Positions 42,956 through 55,500 of a DNA stretch of 64,000 bases are shown piece after piece (position 1 is the stretch's first letter; each line of letters begins with the position of its first letter). The notes beneath the pieces were generated by a model that saw nothing but the letters and a program-made list of their open reading frames with translations, had not been told where the DNA came from and did not search any database. Location of the stretch: assembly GCA_030770425.1 (NCBI GenBank), contig JASJFT010000023.1:248001-312000 (forward strand). Reading direction: 5' to 3'. A program made the position numbers and the translations under genes. This DNA comes from Darksidea phi (Eukaryota; Ascomycota; Dothideomycetes; Pleosporales; Lentitheciaceae).

Positions 42956-44617
42956 GTAGGGGTTGTGCGAAGCTGGATTCGCAATAACAACACCGTGTCT
43001 TGTGGTGGGTGGGTGCGCTTTGGGGGGGAAGTGGGCCCGACATAGGCATTGTGGATTGTTCATTTTGCACTGGAATGGGCGATATCGTGGTATTTCGAGC
43101 TTCAAATTCTTCTGAAGAATAGACCTTGGGCAGGTAGGCATCGCCGGGACCTCGCGCGTTACTTAGATCGGCCAATGTCGGCGGATTTGTACATAATTAC
43201 AACTTGCTAGATCATTAACATATCGGGGACCATCATGCCGCCCCATGGCCATGCCTATATGCCCTCATCCTCTAGTTCTGATATGGTTTCGTACCGTAGG
43301 GCCGACTCTAAGAAGGAGATGGGAAGACTTCGGTAGCAGGTGCGCATGATTCAGCGCGGTCCTCGACCAGGGTTGACTGCATGTAGCAAGATAGATCCGA
43401 AATTGAGAGTATCTAGGCAAGATTTTCGAGAGCAAGCTCTATCGCCCCTGAGCGTATCGAGGGTGGACGTCGACATGGTGGTGCCGCAGGGGACGACCAA
43501 CATGGTTGATGTAATACTGCCCGATATTGTGCTAGGGTGTGTCTTCGACCCTTCTTGCACGTGCGTACGCGATCTTGACGAGACTGCCGGCTTGCGATGA
43601 GTTCTGCGACGTCTAGTGCCGCAAGAGCACAGTAGCAGGCGTGCGCCTTCGATGTCCCTTTTACCTTGGTTTATTGGTTGTGGCTTGCGTGCGTGTCACG
43701 ATAATATTGCTGGCCCCCGACGTCTGGATGCCTTCGAGAAAGCGGCCAAGGAAAGAATCTGCGAGCTTCCAGTGTCCCAATGTTCCCGCGCCGCCCTGCC
43801 TGTAGGTTCCTTTGCTCTCCCGTTCTTCTCGTATTCCCGTATCCCCAGAACTGTGATTGGTCGCCGCCCCACACAATGTCACAGACCGAAGCAGTCTATG
43901 ACGCTGACCAACGTGGACTTGGGGGCGCAGCAAAGCTTCAGTGTCCTAAGCGAGGTATCGGGCCTGCACTACTGGACTGGCAAGGCGATTTCTGCGGCTG
44001 GGCGTTCTAGGCGATGTCGTTCGCATCGGGGTTTCGGCGCGATCCTGCGGGGAGGCGCGCCTGATGAAGAGACGGTTCGGAAGGTGATTAGAGTTGAGAA
44101 AGCTGCGAGTGAGGCCGAAATAGTAGCCAGAGAGAAATTGATGTTTGTGTTAGTGATGACGTTAAGTCGTCCAACCGCAGTGCTTTGGCCGATCCACCCG
44201 CGGAGCCGAACGTTGGGGGCGTCCCGGTTAGCTGGATGAGGCAGGCACCAAGCCTGAACGCCTCAAGCGCCGCGCCCCGTCAGCGAAGCCACCCGGGCTA
44301 ATCTGTAGCCGACAACATTCGAAGACGTCGACATGCCCCGGCGTGGTGGGCCCTAAGTGCCAATATGACGAGGCGATTGAGTCGGGTAGTTTTCACTCCT
44401 GTTGTTCTTTCCTTCCCGTATTTCTCCTTCCCGTATATTTCAACGTAACCCCTTTGCGATCCCGGCCGCGATAGCAAGACGGAGAGCATGCAGCCGTGTT
44501 TCGTCCGTTGGTAGGATTCCGATACCGTAGGCGCCATTGCCACTTCTTTTCGACATCTTAGGGATTTCCATACCTGTTCAATCTCTCAGTAGCCCCATCG
44601 CGGGCCGAACGAGCAGC
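42956..44617. other. Intergenic region
   Basis: Open frames up to 207 codons on the plus strand (43616-44239) and 116 codons on the minus strand (43175-42825) have no recognisable features and overlap other frames. I do not support a gene here, though a short decayed gene is possible. Confidence 0.4.
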
Positions 44618-47600
44618 ATGGCCGGCCTATTCTCGCAGACATGGACGCTCACGAGGAAGACGTTGCTTGTAGTCTTCGTGCGGCACTGGTTCTTCACATC
44701 GGTTCGAGCATTCTGGGCGCCTATCATTTTTGTACGCTACCCCTCTCCAACCTCCCATGTCGAATTACACTGACACTGGACCTATAGATGTTCTTCATAA
44801 CCTATGCGAAGAACTTCTTTGTTCCACCCGCAGAATTCGGCATCGGATCTCCCACCCCCATTCGCAGCTTCGAGAACGCGCTCCTCGCCGCCACTGGAAA
44901 CCGCAATACCGTTGTCTTCGTGAACAATGGGCATACAGGAGGGGATATCGAGACCGTGATTGGGACGCTCTCGGATACTGTACGCGGCGCAGGAAAAACT
45001 GCAACAACGGTGGGGCAAGAAGTGGATTTGTTGACCACCTGTAGGGGTTCGCTGCGAGGCGCGAGTACGTGCTATGGAGCTATCAGTTTTCATTCGTCGC
45101 CGACGGAAGGGGAAGGACTCGGATGGAACTATACTTTGAGAGCTGATGGCGCTTTTGGGGAAAAGATATTTGTTAACGAAGAAAACAATGACGTTCAACT
45201 GTTCATTCTGCCTTTCCAGAACGCAGTGGATCGCGCGATCGCATCTATCAACGGAACGGAGATGCCGGCCGCAATTGACGAATACCCTTTCACGGACAAG
45301 ACACAAGAGGAACGGGCCGAGAAGATACGGACCCTTTACATGGAAGCCTTGATCAATATAATGGCAGTGGCAATCTACATTGGGGTTTGCGGTGTTACGT
45401 ACCAGCTCACGGGACAGATGGCATCAGAGCGCGAAGGCGGCATCTCGCAGCTAGTGGAGGCAATGTCGCCGGCGAAGAAATCATGGCACACGCAAGCCGC
45501 CCGTCTATTGTCCAACCATTTGGCGTTCGACATCATTTACATTCCAGGATGGATCATCATGGGCATAATAATCCGCCAGCTTGCGTTTGCCACCACCAGC
45601 GTGGGCATCCTCATCATTTTCCATATACTGGCGGGACTGTCATTGACGAGCTTCTCGATCTTCGGCGCGAGCTTCTTCCGCAAGGCTCAGCTGTCCGGTA
45701 TCACTATGGTTATTGCCCCTATCTTGCTCGCCATCATCGCACAGGTCGCCGGCCCATTCAATACTGCAGCTGTCGCTGTTCTCAGTCTTCTCTTTCCGTC
45801 GATAAATTACGTCTTCTTTATCATCTACGTCGCCCGCTGGGAGCGCGTCCTGCAGCCAACAAATCTCGTCAAGGGCGCCCCTGCCTACAACGACCATGAC
45901 TTTACCCTACCCGGTATCGTTTTCTGGATCTTTCTTATCATTCAAACCTTGATCTATCCTGTTCTCGGCGCCTTGGTCGAGCGGTGGCTGCACGGAACGG
46001 TTTCGCAAGACCGCAAGACATCCACTTCTTCTCAGAACCACTCCATCATTCTTTCATCTTTCTCCAAACATTGGACACCCAGCTGGTTCCGTGCTAACAT
46101 CCTTTCGAAGGTCGGTATTAAGCCTTCAGAGACTGTCCTGGCCGTCAACGACTTTAGCATCAAAGTACGTCGGGGTCAGATCATGGTATTGTTGGGAGCC
46201 AACGGCAGCGGCAAGTCAACAACCTTAGATGCCATCGCAGGACTAAACAAGATCACGCATGGCTCCATCGAGATTGACGGCACTGGCGGCCTCGGGCTCT
46301 GCCCTCAGAAGAACGTCATGTGGGACGAACTGACTGTGTTCGAGCACGTCCAACTCTTCAATCGTTTGAAGTCGACCGGCGCTCATGATAGCAAAGAGAC
46401 GATTGAGAATCTCATCAGGGCTTGTGATTTGGGGCATAAGCTGAAAGCACAGTCCAGCACATTGTCTGGAGGCCAGAAAAGGAAGCTTCAATTGGCTATG
46501 ATGTTCACGGGCGGAAGCAGGGTCTGCTGTGTGGACGAGGTGTCTTCTGGGCTTGATCCGCTTTCAAGACGCAAGATCTGGGAAATTCTGTTAGCTGAGC
46601 GCGGGGACCGCACCTTCTTGCTAACCACACATTTCCTAGACGAAGCTGATGTCCTTGCCGACTATATTGCTATCCTTTCGCGCGGCAACCTCAAGACAAA
46701 GGGTACATCGGTACAACTCAAACACGAGATTGGCGCTGGCTACCACGTTACCTTCCCGAAAGATACTTCAATCACTCCACGAGGCGGCGTCCGAAAGCCT
46801 CCTCCTTCCGATGCTATGGTCCAATACTGGTTCCCTGATGCGCTAGCCGCGACTAAGTTCGTTGATGAACTACGCCAACATGGCGTCAAGAACTACGATA
46901 TTGTTGGTCCGACCTTGGAGGACGTCTTCTTGGCCCTTGCAGAAGAAGTCAAAGAGCATCACCTCGACAGCGACGAGCCTACGGCCGCCGAAACCTCCAC
47001 CAAAGATGCCGTACTACCTGGCTCCGATCAGAACTCGGATGTCGACAAAGGGGTCCAGACCTCCAAGGGTCGTGGTACGTCTATGCCGCAACAGACTCTT
47101 ATTCTCATCCAGAAACGCTTCACGATTCTTCGTCGCAACTACTGGCCATATGTATGCGCAACCCTGCTTCCCATCATTGCTGCTGGCCTCGTCACACTTT
47201 TTTTGAAAGACTATAATGCAGTAGGTTGTAGTCCTGGCGAATCCTCAAACGATCCCGATGTCTTCTCCTTGGCAAACATCGACGTGACCCCACTTGTCGC
47301 CATCGGCCCGCCCGACCTCGTAGACGTCAGCCTGATCGCCCGACGCTCCGGCGTTAGCGAAGACCACTTCCACATCGTCAATACCCTCGACGAGTTCAAC
47401 AACTACATCGAAACGCGCTTCCACAATGTCACGCCCGGTGGCTTCTTCGTTCAACAAGATGGCCCCCCAGTTCTATCCTATATAGCCAACAACGGCGTCA
47501 TCGGCGGTCTCATCACGCTCAACACTTTAGACAACATTCTTACCGGCATTCCTATCTCTACGCAATATCAGCAGTTTGCCGTCCCTTTCGCGCCTAATAT

Positions 47601-49574
47601 GGGAAAAACTTTACAATTGATTCTATACTTTGGCCTCGCGATGAGCGTGTACCCTGCGTTCTTTGCGTTATACCCCACGATCGAACGGTTGAGGAAAGTG
47701 CGAGCGTTGCATTATAGTAACGGCATCAGGGCGGCACCATTGTGGATGGCGTATTTGATCTTTGATCTCTGTTTTGTGTTATTGATCTCTGCTGTTGTTA
47801 CTGGGATATTTGTCGGAGTAAGTCTAATCCGTCTCCATCTACTATAACGAATTGCAAGGAGGGTTACTGACATCGGGTCTTGCAGGCTTCATCCGAATGG
47901 TACAATCCAGGCTACCTCTTTATCGCCTTCTTTCTTTACGGCCTTACATCGATACTCTTCTGCTACATCATTTCTATCGTCGTTACGTCTCAGCTCGCAA
48001 CCTTTGCCTTCGCCGCCGGATCTCAAACCTCGCTCTTTCTACTCTACTTCATCGGATACATGGCCATTCTGACGTACTCACCGGCATACCGAATCGATAG
48101 CGACATTGAAAAGTTCCATTATGCCTTCGCAACCATCACACCATCAGGAAATTTACTTCGGACAATGCTGCTTTCTCTTAACTCCTTTTCGGTCCTTTGT
48201 CATGGAGATCAGGTTGCGAGCTACCCAGGAGCCATCAATGTCTACGGTGGTCCGATACTTTACCTGATCGTTCAAGCTATCGTGCTCTTCGTTGCACTAG
48301 TTTGGTGGGACTCGGGATATAGGCCCCCGATCTTCAACCACTCCAAGTCCCGCCAGAGACATAATGAGGACAGTATCGATACACTCGTCCCCGCAGTCGC
48401 CGAGGAAGTTGCACGTGCCGAACAGAGCAATGACAGTCTCCGTGTGCTGCACTTACACAAGGAATTCGGTCACAACCACGCTGTAAACGACATCACCTTC
48501 GGCATCCCGCGAGGCCAAGTATTTTCTCTTCTAGGACCAAACGGAGCCGGAAAGTCTTCGACAATATCATTGATTCGAGGAGACATCCATCCTACAACAA
48601 GCATCAATGGTGGCGGCGATGTTCTCATCGAAGGCATCTCTATCATTTCCAAGCGGGCAGCGGCGCGTGGCCATCTCGGTGTCTGTCCCCAGTTTGACGC
48701 AATGGACACGATGACTGTAACGGAACACTTGTACTTTTACGCTCGCGCCCGCGGTGTCCAGGATCCAGTGTCCTCGGTTAATGCTATTCTCACTGCTACG
48801 GGTCTATCTCGATTTCAGACTCGTCTGGCCTCAAAGCTATCCGGCGGTAACAAGCGCAAACTTAGTCTAGGCATCGCACTCATAGGTAATCCCTCCGTTC
48901 TCCTCCTCGACGAGCCGTCCTCAGGTATGGACGCCGCCGCTAAACGTATCATGTGGAGGACATTGTTGGGTGTGGCAGCTCCTGGTCGCGCGCTACTGAT
49001 TACAACGCATTCGATGGAGGAGGCGGATAAGTTAGCAACGAGAGTGGGGATAATGAAGAGGAAGATGTTGGCGCTGGGAACGGTGAGCGAGTTAGGAGAG
49101 AGGTATGGAGATGCCTGGGTGGTACAGCTCGTGTTGAAATCAGCTCCCGAGACAACAACGGAGGAGATGGACAAACTGAAAGAGTGGGTTCGCAGGAGAA
49201 TTCCAGGGGTTCAAATGGATAAGTGGGGCTCCCGTGATGGAGGTCATGGACAGTTGCGCTTCAAGGTCCTCAAGGCCGCTGCCTCCGACACATCCAACAT
49301 CCACACCCATGTGGAGGAGAAGCAGACCAGATCCGACGTTGATGGAGTCTCGACCAACCCGATCGAACCTATTATATCTCACGACGTCGGCGGTATTCCT
49401 GGCCTCATCCGCATGCTCGAAGAAAGCAGGGAGGAGATCGGCCTCGAATACTATTCCGTGTCTCCTACCACACTTGACGAAGTCTTCTTGCGCGTCGTGG
49501 GTGAAGAAGAGGAAGAAGACAAAGAGAAAAAGAGCAAATGGTTTGGGTTGGGTAGAAAGAAGAGAGGTCATTGA
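44618..49574 (+). CDS. Full-length ABCA-type ABC transporter
   Basis: Exons 44618-44731, 44788-47817, 47886-49574 (introns 56 and 68 nt), about 1610 aa in TMD-NBD-TMD-NBD order. The first helix lies near residue 15-38, a large extracellular loop follows, then a six-helix group (about 190-410). NBD1: Walker A GANGSGKS (about 507), LCPQKN Q-loop, LSGGQKRKL signature (about 595), Walker B VCCVDE and LTTHFLDEAD. A second TMD with a large loop spans about 765-1150. NBD2: GPNGAGKS (about 1265), GVCPQFDAMD, LSGGNKRKL (about 1366), LLLDEPSSGMD, TTHSMEEAD. All key residues are present in both halves. The C-P-Q-(K/F)-(N/D) Q-loops and R-K-L signatures are typical of subfamily A, which in animals and plants moves lipids. 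ABCA genes are sparse in fungi; the substrate here is unknown. Location: plasma or vacuolar membrane, unknown. Confidence 0.92.
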
Positions 49575-49931
49575 GGGCTTGCGATGAGCCTTTAAATGTG
49601 AATAGAGTATCGATGTGTTGATGATATACCCCTCGAGCAAAGCATATAGATGAATGCAGATTCCCTCGCCTCTTCACTCCTAACTTCACAATCTGTAACG
49701 AGCTTTGGAATTGAAGGAGTGCTTATATTTATACATTGTAGCAATACAAATGAAGCCGGCCCATCTAAAACAAGAAAAAAAAAAAGCAAAACGGCGCAAC
49801 GCGGCGCAAAACGATCCGTCGCCAGAAACGGCGCTCCTACTCGTAAAAGTTAACCCGATTGTCTTCACACACTTATACGTCGCAATTTTCAAAACCGAAG
49901 AGGAGAGGATACATACACGAAGGGCGAGGGC
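49575..49931. other. Intergenic region
   Basis: 3' region shared by the ABCA gene and the convergent small gene. An A-rich run lies near 49770-49795. Nothing else seen. Confidence 0.45.
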
Positions 49932-50287
49932 TCAACGAAGCAGCGAATGCCGCAGCCAGGCCACGAGGGACCCGGCCGCGGCACCGCACCAGCGGTAGAC
50001 TTGACCTGGTTAATGTATTAACATCGGCCCAATCGTCACTAGATGGTGAGAAGGTGGAAGGATATAGGAATCTACTTACGCCACGTCAGCCCTAGCAGCG
50101 GATACCGCAGCCAGGCCGCGAGGGACCCGACTGCGGCACCGCACCGGCGGTAGATTTGGCCTGCTCAATCCATCAGCATCTGGATGACCGCTCATCTATC
50201 ACCAGAGGGTATCCACTTACGCCACAAGGGCAAGCGCTCCTCCAGCTGCTGGCGCTGGAGCGCAGCAAGGCGCTCGCCCAGCTCCAT
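49932..50287 (-). CDS. Micro-gene with a tandemly duplicated exon, about 73 aa
   Basis: Three minus-strand exons: 50287-50221, 50160-50080, 50005-49932, with introns of 60 and 74 nt, both GTAAGT...CAG and both phase 1. Exon A: MELGERLAALQRQQLEERLP, a Leu/Gln/Glu-rich helix. Exon B: QIYRRCGAAVGSLAAWLRYP. Exon B': QVYRWCGAAAGSLVAWLRHS, then LLR and TGA. Exons B and B' are about 75 percent identical in protein, and the repeat is visible in DNA as a unit of about 155 bp. The last exon ends early, whereas B continues (LLGLTW) to its donor. The product would be an amphipathic or membrane-seeking helical protein with two Cys. A 5' extension may exist: a TAG acceptor lies just upstream, but no exon joins in frame. 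No family recognised. Confidence 0.5.
49935..50221 (-). repeat. Imperfect direct repeat of about 155 bp containing an exon and donor site
   Basis: Copy 1 (plus-strand order) starts at 49941 (CAGCGAATGCCGCAGCCAGG) and copy 2 at 50097 (CAGCGGATACCGCAGCCAGG). Both run through GAGGGACCCG, CGGCACCGCACC, GGTAGA and a downstream CTTACGCCAC (the donor site read on the minus strand). Exon parts are more alike than the intron parts. Confidence 0.8.
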
Positions 50288-50614
50288 CAGGTCGGCGCTA
50301 CACAATTACTGTCAACACATGCTGTCTCGTAGTAGTACGGCCAAGCCTTGTTGTCGTGGGCAGGGGTGCAGGGTTGTAGGAAGTCAGCATACGCGGCGAA
50401 GGGCTGCTCATCGCCCACTGGCGTGTCTGGGGCCCGCAGGCCGCCCGGCGAGGGCACGACGGTTGGGCTCAAGGCCCGCGGATGGATGTGGACGCCGTGG
50501 TTGCGGCTGCCGCGCAGGTTCCAGTTCGTCATGGTGTGATTGTTCTGGATGAGAGCAGGCTCGTAGAATCACGGTTTTGTTACTTACAGGTGCTGGTGCT
50601 GCGTGGGACGGCAT
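50287..50614 (-). CDS. Candidate small two-exon gene, 94 aa
   Basis: Exons 50614-50588 (MPSHAAPAP) and 50544-50287, joined across a 43-nt GTAAGT...CCAG intron. The second exon reads NNHTMTNWNLRGSRNHGVHI, HPRALSPTVVPSPGG, and ends YYYETACVDSNCVAPT with TGA at 50289-50287, which overlaps the ATG used for the neighbouring exon-duplication gene. The two may be one gene with a mis-seen junction. No signal peptide or domain. Supported by the consensus intron only. Confidence 0.35.
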
Positions 50615-52086
50615 GGCGAGGTGAAGGAGGATTGTACGTGCTAGTCGAGGTGAGCGATACTTGTATGGGCATTGTTGTGGACTTTTGGTGATACCGCTTT
50701 TGGTCTTGTGGGTGTAAGGCTTCGAGAAAGTTGGTGTATACAAGACAATAGGAATGGGACGTTTAAATTGAGCATCATGGCAGTTGCCCTTTGATACACA
50801 AGAGAGAAACGAATGTATATTCATATCTTAAGCATAATAGTTATGAATGGCTTCATCTTCAAGCCGCCGACCTAAGAACCAATAAACCCTATGAAAAGGT
50901 AAACAAGCAGCAAGCGAAAATCAGTTCGTAAAGGCTACTCTAGAGACCTTCAAACCAGTATTACAATGCCTCCAGCAAGTCCTCAGCTCTTGAGCGTCTT
51001 TACCAAATGGTTCCCTAGCACTATTCTAGACACCGACGTGGTATAAGAAGAAGGAAATGAGCGAGGCTGCGAGCCCCTTGATGGTATTAGAAGCTGAAAG
51101 CCATTATGGTAGCCGAATATAATGACATCTCAATAAAGAGCACGAATTGAAGGCCTACCTATTGTCCCATGCGTAGCCTTCTTCCCTCCCTAGCGCAGCA
51201 TCCATAACCCATTTTGAGCATGTACCGACGGAAGCTGCAAGCAAAACGATCTCGCAACAAGAAATGGTAGCGAGAGCAAAACTCATCTTCTTCTTCAAGT
51301 CACAGACCAAGGTCTATGAACTCAACGAAAAAGAGAAAGAATTCCTGCATCGCCCCAGATAGTGCAATAGGAGCGACACAACCCCGTCGCGGATAAGCCG
51401 TGGCAAATCCAGCAGACTAAGGCGCCGGATCAAAAATAAAAAGGTAAAACTCCCACAGTGCTTCGAGGAAAAAAGGTCCTGGAGGTTGCAACCTTAGGAA
51501 GCTTCCAAGCGCGGTGTGCAATGCGCTGGTCCACAGCATTCATGAGCGCCGGGACCCCAGGAAGAGCGGGTCGAGCCAACTCTAATGAGGAAGAGGAAAG
51601 GGAAGGGGGGCGGCTGGCTATTTATGCTTGGACGAATGGCACTAGCGGCCGAGGGATGACTAAGTAAACCGTTGCTAGGTGAAGGTTAGGGATGCGTTTG
51701 CGCCGTCGACGCTCCCATGACGCACGTGAAGGTCCTTAGAAAGTTTTAGAAAGCCTTAGAAAGTGGAGGAAGGAAGATTCTTCAATGTTATGCTTGGGAG
51801 CTTACTGTGTGGTGAGCGAGCGGATGGAAGGGGCTGGTGGTGAAGAAGTGACAGTGGAAATTTGCTGAAGGAGCACTAGCGAATGAGACTCAATACCTTC
51901 GCAAGAGAACCTCCGATGTGTCTGCAATGAGCTCGTAGATTTTTGTAATCTGTATACAATTGTGAGGTAGTTGACACGCGGGAAGCGGGCGTGCGCGGGC
52001 AGGGCCTCAGTACGCAAGATCAAGCCAAATAATGCGCTACGGGAGCATACTGTAACGCGAAAACTTTGCGAGCGCGTTTATTTGCA
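50615..52086. other. Intergenic region
   Basis: No supported gene. A triple short repeat of AAAG(T/C)(T/C)TTAG lies near 51735-51765. Otherwise nothing stands out. Confidence 0.4.
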
Positions 52087-52443
52087 ATGTCACAAAGACT
52101 CTACGCGTTCCTGTGGCTGCAGTTGCTACTGTTTACAGGCGCGCATGCCCTCGCCCAATCCCACAAACAGCAGCCTCAGATGCTAACGGAACGTGACCCA
52201 AAACAATGCAAAGGGCAAACTTCTTCTTCAAGCGCTCAGCACCAGCCGAGACACTCAATGAAAAAATTGATAAAGAAAGGTTCAAAAATTGGGGTGAGTG
52301 ATCTTGCCGAAACAAGTCAGTCAGACCGAAGTCGAAACTCTGGCCAAAGTCGAAACTCTGGCAGAGGAGAAAACAAAAATTGTGCCGGTGATACGGCTAA
52401 AGCCAGTATCAAACAGGGACCAGCCACTAAAAAAAAACGCTGA
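52087..52443 (+). CDS. Candidate secreted repeat-containing peptide, 118 aa
   Basis: The frame opens MSQRLYAFLWLQLLLFTGAH, a plausible signal peptide ending ALA. The rest is Lys/Ser/Gln-rich without cysteine pairs (two Cys). It contains a perfect 6-residue tandem (SRNSGQ, SRNSGR) encoded by an 18-bp direct repeat at 52329-52363. Basic C-terminus (KQGPATKKKR). No family recognised and no introns, so it could be chance. Confidence 0.3.
   Translation: MSQRLYAFLWLQLLLFTGAHALAQSHKQQPQMLTERDPKQCKGQTSSSSAQHQPRHSMKKLIKKGSKIGVSDLAETSQSDRSRNSGQSRNSGRGENKNCAGDTAKASIKQGPATKKKR
52329..52363 (+). repeat. 18-bp tandem repeat
   Basis: AAGTCGAAACTCTGGCC at 52329 and AAGTCGAAACTCTGGCA at 52347, period 18. 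Confidence 0.8.
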
Positions 52444-52517
52444 TCTCTGCTGCAAGCAAGGAATTCGTGAGCTCCCGCAAACCCGAACAGTGCTAAATAC
52501 AAAAATTGTGCCGGTGA
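52373..52517 (+). repeat. Dispersed 19-bp direct repeat
   Basis: ACAAAAATTGTGCCGGTGA occurs at 52373-52391 and again at 52499-52517, 126 bp apart, perfect. Confidence 0.8.
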
Positions 52518-55500
52518 CCTTCGAGAAGGTCAAAACGAAGTACCGTGACTGAGTGCAATGCCCGATACCTCGCTGGCTGATGCATTCAAGAGCGCATACA
52601 GCCCCAGCTGGACCCCGTATTCGCAGCGGACGCGGTGGTTGTGTTGAGGAGAAAGTCAGAAATGGAGGGCGAGGGCAGATACTTATAGGCGTTGCGTCCC
52701 TCGCTTAGTCGGCACCTGATCAATATTGCCACTGGTCACATGGTCTTAAACGTGACGTCGTCGACGTAGGCAGAAGGGCATCGAAGTCGTGGGGATAGTG
52801 GTGAAAAGGAGACCTCCTCTCGTAAGACAGGAACAGGTTGATCCAGCGAGCCTGTTGGCGGCCCAAGCGCAGAACAACATCAATAAAAATTGGCCCTGGC
52901 CCGCACCCCTTTTCACTCTTCATACTAACACTAACAGCGCGCGCTCACGTCCGCTCAAGAAGGGAGTGAGGGGTCAATGCCTTCGGGTATCCTACCTGCT
53001 AGTGACGGCTGGCCGCGTACAATTTTTGGTTTCTCATCGGCTCACTGAGCATCTTTGCTTTTTTCATTGAGATCCATGGCGGTTGCTGTGGACTTGAGGA
53101 AGAGAAACGAAGTGTTTGTGGACTTTGGGCTTGCGACGCGCTTCTATCTCATGCTACTACATTATACTCATAAGACTTACACTAAATTGTACGGACTTAC
53201 TATTCCTGGCTCGTTGAAGCTATACTTAGAATATGGAAGAGTTCTGTGGACGGTTCTGTGATATTTTGACATCCTGGGTGAAGCGCGCCGAGCAGCCGTA
53301 AAGGAACTCCACCAGCCTCTCTCGCCAACACCGCCAGCACAGCTAGTTGCTTCTTTTTCTATTCCTCTATCCCATGTTGCCTTTCTAAGATAAAAGAGCT
53401 GTCCGCTAGACGCAGAGCACACCCGCGTAAGTCCCACTAACATTCGCTGGTAACTACCTATCTCGAGCCCTCTACGATCTCTCCCGAGAGTATAGAGAAG
53501 CCTCACGTCCAGTCTGATGCCTTTGTCTTTCAGCTAGACGCCAACTATTGCATTTCGCGCCGCATGGAGGCTTCTGTGCTCCCCATCCATTCCAGCAACC
53601 TTGCTGAAAACACGCGACACCCGAACCATCGAGAGCCTGAAAGGAAGCAAGTACATACATACCGAACTTAGTGATGTTTCAGGATTGCTAGCTATCGGCG
53701 GGCGCGTCTACTCGCTCTCGAGTTCACCAGTATGGAGGTCGTAGCTTTGGGAGCGGGCGAGGGCGGGGTAATTCTTTTCGCTCTAGATATTGCTGCCACC
53801 CCTACAAAACAAAGGCTATCTTAAGGACGCTTCGAAAATACATTGCTTTTTCATTGATGGCCGAAAACCCCGTGGCATGGCGCTGTGTGGAAGATGGGGG
53901 ACAACACCGTAAAACTAACACACATTCGGGCCAACACCAGTATTCAGGCCACCCAACCCCAAAATTTTCACGATTCTGAGCCCAAAGAACTCCCCAGCGC
54001 TTCTCAAAAGCGATCCTTACTTACACTCTACTGGCCTACCGTTTTGGGGTTCTTTCACTTGTTGCGCCAATCCCAAACCACCCGCGGCGCCCTCGCGACT
54101 CGATCCGCCCTGAATCGCACACCCAAACCAAAACAGGGTACTGCCGCAATGAAAAATGACAAATGCAGCCGCTCGAAAGTGCAAGCTATTGACTACTCTC
54201 TAGGATTTACCCCAGTGCCCGCTACATCAACCATAGAACGAACGCCGAAGACGAATCCTACAAGGACAACAAGCGAAACTCCATAAACTGCCTTGAAGCT
54301 GGCTGATCTACGCAAGTGGCCGCTTTATCTACCGCCTTTAAGTCCGTTCCGAATCGAACTTCGCGGCGCACAAGCTTCAACGCGAGTACAAGGCAACTAA
54401 GCCGGTCGTATGACAAATATTATCGAGGGCGATACGAATTGGGAACATTAGGAAGCAATGCAAGAAGGAATTTTTAGTGCAAGAAGTCTTTCAGAGCATT
54501 CGGCGAACTTAGACTGTCAGCACGACAAAGATCCGTTACGAAAGAGTGATGTAGAGCGATGAGTGTCTCAGCAGAGGGGTTTCTGCAGCAGGGCAAGCAT
54601 GTCAATACCAAAGGATATGTCGACATGGCGGGCAACTCATTGCGGGGAATCTCAGCATAATGGACATTCTAGCATGGAGGGTATATCGTCATGGCGGGTA
54701 CATGGTATGATAAAGTTCAGGCAGGCAATGCATCACGAAAATCCATACATCCCTAATGACCTCCCTGCACAAAACTCCATAACTATCCTTTAGCTGGCTT
54801 GCAATCGAGTAAACCGCTTTAAAAGCTTCGGCTCTAGAATATCCGCAACCGATATAGCCTCCATGCTACTGACAAGACGCTACCAATGCACTGGCAGCTT
54901 CCTCAGACCAAGGCAGCCGCCAATAATCCATCTCTATATATGTCCTGACCCCAGGAGTAATGCAGAAGCTGACATGAGCGTCTAGGACTCGGTACCTACC
55001 TCCCTCGGCTTCGAGTCCCCTCCAGCGGCCAGGGTCGATTATACGGCTCCCCCCCCCCCAAAACACCACGAAGACCGAAGCCCTCCTTCGCCAGTCCCCG
55101 CAGGTAACCGGATACACAAACCGAATGGAATATGATATCTAAATTTGGACAGCCAAAGGCATGGGGGCGGCGGGAAGTACGTGTACACAATCAAGGAAAT
55201 AGAAGGCCATTATGCTTAAGCAGGAGTTCTCCGGGCGCAAGATGCTCTCAGTAACACAATGAGAAGAACGAATACCATGGTACCTCATAAGAGGCTCATA
55301 TTGACTTGTACAAAAGTATGAGCTCTTCCGAGTGGTGCGCGATCTGTAACTTTAGCAGCATTGCCGCGCTCGCTACTCGTAACACGAAAGCCACCTCCAA
55401 AGAACCCCAACCCGCCGTAATATCGATCGCGAGGTATGAGCTACTGCCCCGCTTCCCAAAAGCGCCTCCTCCGACGTACCATACTAAAGACATCAGGAAA

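Noticed and set aside
42825..43175. 116-codon minus-strand frame starting MADLSNARGPGDAYLPK
   Set aside because: Its 3' half is the antisense of the Cys-rich gene's last exons; the first half has no supporting feature.
43616..44239. 207-codon open frame
   Set aside because: Arg/Ser-rich, no domain, no start context, overlapped by other frames on both strands; composition looks like GC-rich non-coding DNA.
50041..50230. A tRNA or other structured RNA in the GC-rich repeat at 50 kb
   Set aside because: No acceptor stem, no TTCGA-type arm; the repeat is explained by duplicated exons with GTAAGT/CAG sites.
53885..54286. 133-codon plus-strand frame
   Set aside because: Thr/Pro/Lys-rich, no start context or homology; within chance for this long gap.
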